From the NCBI RefSeq assembly GCF_010122465.1, contig NZ_WLZY01000005.1, forward strand, positions 124,001 to 188,000: 64,000 nt of DNA. The letters are read 5' to 3'. Numbering within the stretch: the stretch's first letter is position 1; every line of letters begins with the position of its first letter. The position numbers and the translations under genes are program-made. Origin of the DNA: Phytoactinopolyspora mesophila (lineage in GTDB: Bacteria > Actinomycetota > Actinomycetes > Jiangellales > Jiangellaceae). Below the pieces are notes generated by a model that worked only from the letters and a program-made list of their open reading frames with translations, made no database searches and was not told the DNA's origin. Positions 56,776-64,000 of this stretch are shown here, piece after piece.

Positions 56776-57759
56776 ATGAGCTGGCTTGTGACAGGGGGCG
56801 CCGGGTATATCGGTGCGCACGTGGTGGCCAGTATGGTCACGGCGGAGATGGACGTCGTCATCGTGGACGACCTTTCGACGGGCGACTCTTCGCGGGTAGC
56901 CACCGGCGTTCCGGTGGTCAACGTGAGCTTGTTGGATCAGGCCGCGGTGCGGCAGATCTTCACCGCATACAACATCACCGGCGTCATCCATCTCGCGGCG
57001 AAGAAGCGTGTGGACGAGTCCTTGCGGCAGCCGTCGGTCTATTTCCGGGAGAACGTCGAAGCGCTGCGCATCCTGCTCGACGAGTGTGCCCGGGCGGGTG
57101 TGCGGAACTTCCTCTTCTCCTCCAGCGCCGCGGTGTATGGCAATCCCGGATCGACGGTGGTGGACGAAGACGTCATGTGCCTGCCGACCACTCCGTACGG
57201 GCAGACGAAGCTGGCCGGGGAGTGGCTGGTGCATGGCGTGGGTGCGGCATGTGGCATGCGCACCACGGCGTTGCGGTACTTCAATGTCGCCGGCGCTGCC
57301 TCGCCGGGACTGGCCGATACCTATCTGGCGAACTTGGTGCCGATTGTGCTCGACGCTGTCATGCGGGGACGACCGGCGCGCATCTTCGGTGACGACTATC
57401 CGACGGCCGACGGCACCTGCGTGCGCGACTACATCCACGTCGCCGACGTCGCCGACGCGCACATCGCCGCCGCTCAGGCGCTCGAGAACGGTGACCTCTC
57501 GTCCGGTCGTGCGCTGAATATCGGTACCGGACGTGGTGTGTCGGTACGGGAGGTCGTCGAGGTGGCGATGTCGATCACCGGGAGCGACGTGGCACCCGTG
57601 GTCGAGCCGCGCCGTGCGGGAGACTCACCGGCCGTCGTGGCGGCTGTGGAGCGGGCTCACCGCGAGCTCCAATGGAAGGCAGTCCGTACACTCGACGACA
57701 TGATCGCCTCCGCGTGGGAAGCCTGCTTGCGGGTACCGGACAGGGTCTTGACTTCCTGA
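56776..57759 (+). CDS. galE: UDP-glucose 4-epimerase (polysaccharide locus copy)
   Basis: Extended SDR: WLVTGGAGYIGAHVVASM, SSSAAVYGNPGS and the YxxxK pair in PTTPYGQTKLAGEW. Length 327. It would supply UDP-Gal (or a related sugar) for the polymer. It differs clearly from the gal-operon GalE (12510-13475), for instance in the region after the NAD loop, so it is a separate lineage and not a recent copy. The stop is followed by a GC hairpin shared with gmd. Confidence 0.92.
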   Translation: MSWLVTGGAGYIGAHVVASMVTAEMDVVIVDDLSTGDSSRVATGVPVVNVSLLDQAAVRQIFTAYNITGVIHLAAKKRVDESLRQPSVYFRENVEALRILLDECARAGVRNFLFSSSAAVYGNPGSTVVDEDVMCLPTTPYGQTKLAGEWLVHGVGAACGMRTTALRYFNVAGAASPGLADTYLANLVPIVLDAVMRGRPARIFGDDYPTADGTCVRDYIHVADVADAHIAAAQALENGDLSSGRALNIGTGRGVSVREVVEVAMSITGSDVAPVVEPRRAGDSPAVVAAVERAHRELQWKAVRTLDDMIASAWEACLRVPDRVLTS

Positions 57760-57792
57760 GCCTTTACGCCGCCGTCCACAAGACGTCGAAGG

Positions 57793-57819
57793 GCCGGCCC
57801 GCCCGGGGCGGCGGCCGGC
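57793..57819. terminator. GC-rich hairpin between convergent galE and gmd
   Basis: GCCGGCC (57793-57799) pairs with GGCCGGC (57813-57819), with inner CGCC/GGCG pairing. It sits in the 78-base convergent gap and could stop transcription from both sides. Confidence 0.5.
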
Positions 57820-57837
57820 TCGCCCTGAACGCCGTTC

Positions 57838-58851
57838 TCAGCGGTCGACACGTACCGTGCGGCCGTTCAGCTCGTCGTCCAGGGCGGATATGTCTGCCTC
57901 CGTCATGATCCGGGCGAGTTCGTCGAACATGACTGTCGGCTTCCAGCCCAGCACCTGCTCGGCCTTCGACGGGTCGCCGATCAACGCGTCCACCTCGGCC
58001 GGGCGCTCGTAGCGAGCGTCGTAGGCGACATACTCGCGCCAGTCGAGACCCACGGCCGAGAACGCCGCTTCGCAGAATTCGCGCACCGTGTGGGCCTCGC
58101 CGGTGGCCACCACGTAGTCGTCGGGCTCGTCTTGCTGGAGCATCCTCCACATCGCGTCGACGTACTCCGGTGCGTAGCCCCAGTCGCGGACCGCGTCCAG
58201 ATTGCCCAAGTAGAGCTTTTCCTGCAGGCCGGCCTTGATCCGGGCCACGGCACGGGTGATCTTGCGGGTGACGAACGTCTCGCCACGACGAGGGCTCTCA
58301 TGGTTGAACAGGACCCCGTTGACGGCGTACATGCCGTACGCCTCGCGGTAGTTCACTGTCGTCCAGTAGCCGAAGACCTTGGCGCAGCCGTAAGGGCTGC
58401 GGGGGTGAAAACGGGTCTGCTCGTTCTGCGGCGGCGGTGCGGAGCCGAACATCTCCGACGACGACGCCTGGTAGATCCGGGTCGCCACGCCACTGGCCCG
58501 GACGGCTTCGAGCAGTCGCAGTGGTCCGGTGCCGGTGATATCGGCGGTGTACAACGGCGCGTCGAACGACACCCGGACGTGCGACTGCGCACCGAGGTTG
58601 TAGATCTCATCCGGCTGGATGTCACGGAGCAAATTGACCAGCGCGACACCGTCGGACAGATCCGCATGGTGCAGAGTAAGCCGCCGGTCCGGATCGTGTG
58701 GTTCCTCGTATATGTGATCGATGCGGTCGGTATTGAAACTGGACGATCTGCGGATCAAACCGTGGACCTGGTAGCCCTTTTCCAGCAGCAATTCGGCTAG
58801 ATATGAGCCGTCCTGCCCGGTGATACCAGTGATGACAGCATTCTTCGCCAT
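57838..58851 (-). CDS. gmd: GDP-mannose 4,6-dehydratase
   Basis: Gmd makes GDP-4-keto-6-deoxymannose, the first step to GDP-L-fucose. NADP loop [43 protein letters not shown] with [14 protein letters not shown] giving the Ser/Tyr/Lys set; [20 protein letters not shown]. Length 337. The start ATG 58851 (MAKNAVITG) is preferred over the ORF start at 58962. It diverges from the next enzyme of the pathway. A G6 run lies 8 bases before the start. Confidence 0.96.
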   Translation of the reverse strand: MAKNAVITGITGQDGSYLAELLLEKGYQVHGLIRRSSSFNTDRIDHIYEEPHDPDRRLTLHHADLSDGVALVNLLRDIQPDEIYNLGAQSHVRVSFDAPLYTADITGTGPLRLLEAVRASGVATRIYQASSSEMFGSAPPPQNEQTRFHPRSPYGCAKVFGYWTTVNYREAYGMYAVNGVLFNHESPRRGETFVTRKITRAVARIKAGLQEKLYLGNLDAVRDWGYAPEYVDAMWRMLQQDEPDDYVVATGEAHTVREFCEAAFSAVGLDWREYVAYDARYERPAEVDALIGDPSKAEQVLGWKPTVMFDELARIMTEADISALDDELNGRTVRVDR

Positions 58852-58960
58852 CGCGCAAGCCCCCCTGCTCAGGCGACGCAAGCCCCCTTGCGCCCATTGT
58901 GGGTACTTTATGTCTTTCAGCTGCATACGTAAAGCCGAAGTCGTGCGACAATGAGGCGCC
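58852..58960. promoter_or_regulatory. Divergent gmd/fcl promoter gap with palindromic G-run
   Basis: On the gmd strand, CGCAAG-GGGG-CTTGCG (58877-58892) is a perfect 6-bp hairpin with a G4 loop. It is followed by AGCAGGGGGGCTTGCG, so GGGGGCTTGCG occurs twice in tandem before the gmd start. The C6 at 58860-58865 is the gmd G6 run. TACTTTATGTCTTTC near 58905-58919 is A/T-rich and probably holds the promoters. Confidence 0.6.
58860..58865 (-). promoter_or_regulatory. G6 leader run of gmd
   Basis: On the minus strand AGCAGGGGGGCTTGCGCGATG. The AGCAGGGGGGCTT part is identical to that before the Wzz-like gene (62310-62315). Confidence 0.65.
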
Positions 58961-59932
<972 letters not shown>

Positions 59933-60448
59933 ATGCCGGCCGGCGTGCGGCGACCTCGTCCACGAGCTTGGCGAGCCGCGCCGCGGTGTCGGCGGCGGGT
60001 GACGGATCAGGCGGGCGGCGAACCGATTCGGGCTTCTCGAAGGCCGCGTCCAGGGCGGCGTGCAGATCCTGCTCCGACTCGGCCAGGATCACCTGATCGT
60101 CCTTGGCAAGCCGGCGGCAGAACGCCACCTGGTGGTCGTCCACCACCTCGTCCAGCGCGGCCAGTCGGGGCACCACGATGGGGATGAAACCGCAACCGCG
60201 GCTGTCGAGGATCGAGCCCGGCCCACCCTGAGTGAGGACCACCGTCGACGACGTCATGTGCTCGAGGAGCTGGTCGCGGCTGACGATTCCGAGTGCCTGA
60301 GCGCCTAGGGGTGCCCGCGAGGCGCCCTCCTGATAAAGGCATCGGACCGCGTCGCCCTGATTCTCCAGCCATCCCTGCACCCATTCGGCGAGCCGGTCGA
60401 ACCGGTGGTGGTCGGTGCCGACGGTGACGAACAGCGTCGGCCGGGCGT

Positions 60449-60898
60449 TCACAGCGTCCGTCCCACGACGACTCCCTCTGGGTACATGGCCCGCTGTTCC
60501 TCCCACTGCAGGCAGAACGCATCGGCCAGCGGGTAGCAGAGCCGGCCGGTCAAGGTGGGCTGTTCGATGCGGTCGAACACCTCCAGGTAGACCGTGCGGA
60601 TGCGCAGCAGCCGCGCGACGACGAAGAATGGCAGTGCCACTCCGGCGCCGGTGGAGACCACGACATCAGGGCGATGCCGAAGCAGCGTGACGATGGCCAA
60701 TCCGAGGTTACGGACGGCATTGCCGATGTGCCGGGTTGTCGGATGGTAAGCCCACGTGACGTCTTCGTCGGCCAGCGCACCTAGGGCGTCCGGTTTGCGG
60801 AACGTCACCCAGCGCCGCTCGTGGGCCTGCCACCAATCCCGCAGCGCCACTAGTTGGGCGAGGTGCCCGCCGGTCGAGGCGATCAGCAGTAGCTTCAC
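60449..60898 (-). CDS. Alg14/PssD-like glycosyltransferase subunit
   Basis: 149 residues with LLLIASTGGHLAQLVALRDW at the N-terminus, a hydrophobic anchor (AVRNLGLAIVTLLRHRPDVVV) and STGAGVALPFFVVARLLRI, the acceptor-binding half of a split GT28 enzyme. It recruits the Alg13-like subunit to the membrane so both together transfer a sugar to a lipid-linked acceptor. GTG start, 3 bases after the Wzz-like gene. Confidence 0.87.
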   Translation of the reverse strand: MKLLLIASTGGHLAQLVALRDWWQAHERRWVTFRKPDALGALADEDVTWAYHPTTRHIGNAVRNLGLAIVTLLRHRPDVVVSTGAGVALPFFVVARLLRIRTVYLEVFDRIEQPTLTGRLCYPLADAFCLQWEEQRAMYPEGVVVGRTL

Positions 60899-60901
60899 CG
60901 G

Positions 60902-62299
60902 TCAGCGCCCGGGGCGGATGGTTGCCGGCCAGCCGGTGGAACGTTCTGCTGCGTCGCCGGGTACGGGGCGCCGGGCGTGCATGCCGTCGCTGCCCGCTTT
61001 CGGCCCGGAGAATTCACGAGCTGACGTACGACGTTCGGCGGGAAGCAGGATTCCGAGGTCGATCTCCCGCTCGGCGACGGCGAGCTGACCGACGAACTCT
61101 TGGACGGGTTTCCTCCGGCTGCGCTTCGTGGCCGCGACCATGATCGCGTGGCAGCGCCGGGCCAGCGCGATCCGGCGCGTCCGGCTGGTGATCATGGTGA
61201 GGTCGAGGACGACGAGGTCGTCGCTCGCCCAATCCGACAGCACATCGGCGGAACCGGGCCAGCCGGCGTCGACGGCTGACATGTCCATCCGATCGGAATC
61301 GATCAAACGGGCCCGCATCCGGTGGCTATGTGCGACTTCGACCAGGCAGGTGGCAGCTTCGTAAACCTGGCCGTCGGCCGGGCCGGCCAACGCGACCAGT
61401 ACGGGCCCGTCGGTGCCGGACCGGGGATGCAAACGGGTCAGCTCCAGCAGTGCGTGCCGATACGGCTCATCGCGATCGGATTCGACCGTTCCGTCGATGA
61501 CCAAGCTGCCGCCGAGCAGATCTCGCAGCCGTGCCGCGTGTGTTATCCGCCGGTCGTGACGGTCGCGGAACAGGGCGAGCGCGATGCCCGCCAGTAAACC
61601 ACCCACCAGGCCCCCGATGAGCGTCACCGGCAGCCCGGGCGAAGACGGCGAACCGGGAGCGGTGGCCGACTCGATGATCCGGCCGGGATTGAGGGCCACG
61701 GTCACCAGGCTGCTCTGCTGCTGGCGTAATTCGATGATCTGCTGCTGGACGGCAACGGCGGTCAGCGACTCCGAGGCGTCGTCGTCCTGCTGCTCGATGA
61801 GCTCGTTGATGCGATCTTCGAGGGCGCTGATGAGGCGTTCCGCGAGCTCGTCGGCGCCCGCGACGCGAGAGTCGAGGTAGGCGGCGGCGAAGGCGTTGGC
61901 GCCCGCGGCGGCCCTGGCCCCGGTGTTGGCCGTGAAGGCGATCTGCAGGATCTGAGAGTCCGACGGCGAGGTCACCGACACCCGGGTGGTGAGCTCCCGC
62001 GGCGTGTACCTGGTGCTGCCGAGCAGTTCCGCGGCCGCCGTGGCCACTTCGGTGGAGCGCACGACCTGTTGCTCGGTATTCATATTGAGCTGCTGCGGAG
62101 CGGACGTGCCACCGAACGGGTTGGGTGTGATGGGGGAGACCGAGACGATGGCAGTGGCTGTGTACTCATCCGGCCAGAGGGAGCTCAGCCCGGCTGCGCC
62201 CATGAGGGCAACCAGAACTGAGGCGACGACTACCCGCCATCGCCGCCGGATGGTTTCGCCCACCTCTGTCAAACGCATAGGCGGTTGAGAAGGCGCCAT
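60902..62299 (-). CDS. Wzz-like chain-length determinant with degenerate BY-kinase-like domain
   Basis: 465 residues. Wzz domain at ~8-250: helix 1 (WRVVVASVLVALMGAAGLSS), a long outer coiled coil (~150-200), helix 2 (LPVTLIGGLVGGLLAGIALA). The cytosolic part (~265-430) follows the BY-kinase fold, but the Walker A position reads ALAGPADGQVYEA (~303-315) with no GK[ST]; the Walker A' aspartates survive in RLIDSDRMD and Walker B in DLVVLDLT. No tyrosine cluster at the C-terminus. It may steer polymer length without kinase activity. ATG 62299 is behind a G6 run; the ORF opens at 62362. Confidence 0.85.
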   Translation of the reverse strand: MAPSQPPMRLTEVGETIRRRWRVVVASVLVALMGAAGLSSLWPDEYTATAIVSVSPITPNPFGGTSAPQQLNMNTEQQVVRSTEVATAAAELLGSTRYTPRELTTRVSVTSPSDSQILQIAFTANTGARAAAGANAFAAAYLDSRVAGADELAERLISALEDRINELIEQQDDDASESLTAVAVQQQIIELRQQQSSLVTVALNPGRIIESATAPGSPSSPGLPVTLIGGLVGGLLAGIALALFRDRHDRRITHAARLRDLLGGSLVIDGTVESDRDEPYRHALLELTRLHPRSGTDGPVLVALAGPADGQVYEAATCLVEVAHSHRMRARLIDSDRMDMSAVDAGWPGSADVLSDWASDDLVVLDLTMITSRTRRIALARRCHAIMVAATKRSRRKPVQEFVGQLAVAEREIDLGILLPAERRTSAREFSGPKAGSDGMHARRPVPGDAAERSTGWPATIRPGR

Positions 62300-62309
62300 G
62301 AGCCCGAAG

Positions 62310-62315
62310 CCCCCC
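62310..62315 (-). promoter_or_regulatory. G6 leader run of the Wzz-like gene
   Basis: On the minus strand AGCAGGGGGGCTTCGGGCTCATG, 10 bases between run and start. Confidence 0.6.
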
Positions 62316-62403
62316 TGCTGAGTCAGAGCACCGTGTGTACCTAGGAGTCTAAATGGTCGCACATTTGTCGAGAAACGGTCAGTTCAGCGCCGGACCCACC
62401 TTC

Positions 62404-62497
62404 CCTAGATGATCATGTTTGGTGGGTTTTCCCTTGCGCCACCATGACTGCAGCCCTGTTGAGGCGCGAGGAAACCCACCAAACATGATCATCTAGG
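62404..62497. repeat. 26-bp perfect inverted repeat at the end of the APS kinase gene
   Basis: The left arm (62404-62429, beginning CCTAGATGATCATG) and the right arm (62472-62497) are exact reverse complements, separated by 42 bases. The right arm includes the APS kinase stop codon. On the gene's strand a hairpin would form directly after the stop. Too long and too A/T-balanced for a usual terminator here. Confidence 0.85.
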
Positions 62498-63785
62498 TGG
62501 GGTGGGGAGGGAGCCAGCCGCCTTCGGTCAGCAGGCCGAGAACGGCGTCGCGGGCCTCGTCGACGCTCACGTGGGTGGTGTCGAGGACGAGATCGGCGTC
62601 GCGTGGTGTCTCGTACGGGCTGGAGATGCCGGTGAAGTCAGGGAGCTCGCCCGCCCGCGCCCTCGCATAGAGACCTTTGCGATCCCGTCGTTCACATTCT
62701 TCGACCGGCGTCGCGACATGAATCAAGACGAAGTCCCCGGTCGCTGACACCATCTGCCGTACCCGCGCGCGGGTCGCGGCGAACGGCGCGATCGGTGCGC
62801 AGACGACGAGCCCGCCGTGACGGGCGATCTCGGCCGCCACGAAGCCGATGCGCTCCACGTTGCGGTCCCGGTCAGCTCGCGAGAACCCCAGTCCCGCGGA
62901 GAGATTGCGACGGACCAGATCGCCGTCGAGCAACGTGACCGTACGGTCGGTGGTTTCGTTCAGGCGGTCGACGACGGCCCGGGCGACAGTGGACTTCCCC
63001 GAGCCGGACAGCCCGGTGAAGAACACCACCAGCCCGCGTTCATGCCGCGGTGGCCGCCAGCGCCGCCACGCTTCGAGACTGGGAGCCGGCCACTCGGCCG
63101 CAGGTAGCTGGCCGCCGCCGTCGAGGCCTTCCTGTAAGGCGGCATGATCGGCCCGCAGAGCCGGCCGCACCAAATCGGCGCCGAACGATTCGGCTATCGC
63201 GACAGCCAGTGCGTCGTCGCGGTGATCGCCGTAGTGCGGTGCGGGAACCAGGACGACGTCGGCCACTTGTCCGGTGTCGCGCAGCTCTTCGCGCAGGGTG
63301 AGCACGGCGCGAATGGTGACGGCTGTCTCGGGGCCCGGACGTTCCCGTGGGCCGTCGAGCACGATGAACAGCAGCGGGCGATCGGTGCCGGCGGCTCGCA
63401 GGGTATACGTGTCCGGGGGGTCGTGGCTGACGATCGCCGACCAGCCGTCGAAACGTGTCTTGCCGGGATGCGCCCGCAAGGACGAATGCGGCCCGCGTGG
63501 CTCGTCGGCGTCCCCGGTGCCCACCGTTCCCCTGACCGCCACGGTTCCGTGGTCATCACCGGTGGCCTCGGCTGTGCTGCCGTGGATGTCCAGGGTGCCG
63601 GCAGGGGCGCCTTCGCGGTCGGTCACCACGAGCCGGCCTGCTGCGCGGGCCTTCGAACCGATGTCTGCCGGCACGTTGATCGAGATCTCGGCCGGGCCGA
63701 TGCCCAGCCGAGCCAGTTCCACTTCAGCCAGCGTCACAGCGTCAGGTGTGAAACGGGGTGGCTGTGGCGACGGCGAATGGGTCAC
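62493..63785 (-). CDS. cysC: Adenylyl-sulfate kinase with N-terminal ATP-sulfurylase-like domain
   Basis: The C-terminal ~180 residues are a complete APS kinase: Walker A FFTGLSGSGKSTVARAV (~255-271), LLDGDLVRRNLSAGLGFSRA, DRDRNVERIGFVAAEI and KGLYARARAGELPDFTGISS. It phosphorylates APS to PAPS. The N-terminal ~230 residues hold a PUA-like segment and VLVPAPHYGDHRDDALAVAI, but no QxRNP or HxxH sulfurylase motifs, so adenylyltransferase activity is doubtful; the CysDN enzyme at 35911-38108 would supply APS. Length 430. GTG 63785, 24 bases after the preceding stop. Next to the polysaccharide genes, PAPS may serve sulfation. Confidence 0.9.
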   Translation of the reverse strand: MTHSPSPQPPRFTPDAVTLAEVELARLGIGPAEISINVPADIGSKARAAGRLVVTDREGAPAGTLDIHGSTAEATGDDHGTVAVRGTVGTGDADEPRGPHSSLRAHPGKTRFDGWSAIVSHDPPDTYTLRAAGTDRPLLFIVLDGPRERPGPETAVTIRAVLTLREELRDTGQVADVVLVPAPHYGDHRDDALAVAIAESFGADLVRPALRADHAALQEGLDGGGQLPAAEWPAPSLEAWRRWRPPRHERGLVVFFTGLSGSGKSTVARAVVDRLNETTDRTVTLLDGDLVRRNLSAGLGFSRADRDRNVERIGFVAAEIARHGGLVVCAPIAPFAATRARVRQMVSATGDFVLIHVATPVEECERRDRKGLYARARAGELPDFTGISSPYETPRDADLVLDTTHVSVDEARDAVLGLLTEGGWLPPHPT

Positions 63786-63809
63786 GACGTCAGCCTAGTG
63801 TCCGGCATG

Positions 63810-64000
63810 TCACGCCACCGAGGCGATGGCCTCGACGATCGGGGTGTCGCCGGAGACCAGTTCCAGAGTCGAACCGGCGGTTCGCGGCTCGTGTAGCAGC
63901 CCGAGCACGACGCTCGCGACGTCGTCTCGGGGGACAGCGCCGCGTTCTACCGAGGGGTCGAGCCGGACCAGCCCGGTACCTGGATCGTTGGTGAGCCGGC
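63810..64000 (-). CDS. NAD(P)-binding oxidoreductase, C-terminal part (5' end outside window)
   Basis: Reading the minus strand from the window edge gives 62 residues, starting RLTNDPGTGLVRLDPSVERG and including VPRDDVASVVLGLLHEP and LELVSGDTPIVEAIA, with a TGA stop at 63812-63810. This is the end of an NmrA/atypical-SDR protein (YwnB-like): an RxDVA motif followed by ELVSGDTPI. The cofactor domain lies outside the window. Same strand as and 24 bases ahead of cysC, so probably in one transcript. Confidence 0.75.
   Translation of the reverse strand, partial: RLTNDPGTGLVRLDPSVERGAVPRDDVASVVLGLLHEPRTAGSTLELVSGDTPIVEAIASVA

Overview
The window is GC-rich (roughly two thirds G+C by eye) and densely coded. 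It uses GTG and TTG starts freely, has many 4-nt ATGA/GTGA stop-start overlaps, and carries DtxR-type iron boxes, a candidate SigR-like promoter and a purN-purH-folD-DUF3017-mdh-icd gene order. These traits indicate a free-living, filamentous-type Actinomycete chromosome (Streptomyces/Jiangella/Nocardioides-like). The exact genus cannot be fixed from the sequence. Most of it is core chromosome; no prophage, transposase or CRISPR array was seen.

Layout. 1-9.3 kb: purine/one-carbon genes (purN end, purH behind a ZTP riboswitch, folD) interrupted by a GH67 alpha-glucuronidase, then TCA-cycle genes (citrate synthase, mdh, icd). 9.3-16.4 kb: a conserved hypothetical gene, an iron-regulated siderophore-interacting protein, and the Leloir galactose set galT-galE-galK with pgm. 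16.5-27 kb: trpS, a 2H phosphoesterase, a BrkB membrane protein, a MarR regulator diverging from trans-aconitate methyltransferase over palindromic operators, a TetR regulator, mgtE, a GH35 beta-galactosidase and a fatty-acid desaturase. 27-32.1 kb: an HTH protein with an endonuclease-like tail beside tRNA-Gln, then glmU-prs-rplY-pth. 32.3-38.1 kb: a sugar-phosphate transferase that starts glycan synthesis, a DeoR regulator, and cysQ-cysD-cysN for sulfate activation and PAP turnover.

38.2-45.1 kb: a GntR regulator, SDR, aldehyde dehydrogenase, class I amidotransferase, glutamine-synthetase-like enzyme and an ethanolamine-type permease. Together these make a coherent gamma-glutamylation route for using ethanolamine or a related amine.

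46.1-63.8 kb: a surface-polysaccharide locus. It has a GT11 fucosyltransferase, a membrane-anchored acidic protein, a 1220-residue secreted protein with a fibrinogen-like domain, a CDP-alcohol phosphotransferase with a TagD-like cytidylyltransferase, a GT2, Wzy-like and Wzx-like proteins, galE, gmd and GDP-fucose synthase, an Alg13/Alg14-like pair and a Wzz-like protein with a degenerate kinase domain. It ends at an APS kinase. Nucleotide sugars (UDP-Gal, GDP-Fuc), a CDP-activated polyol and PAPS could all feed one fucosylated, polyol-phosphate-bearing and perhaps sulfated exopolymer. Six starts in this locus, and the glycan-initiating transferase at 32.3 kb, are preceded by an unusual run of 6-7 G instead of a normal GGAGG; this is the most distinctive unexplained signal in the window. 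Several intergenic gaps hold long, mutually unrelated inverted repeats.
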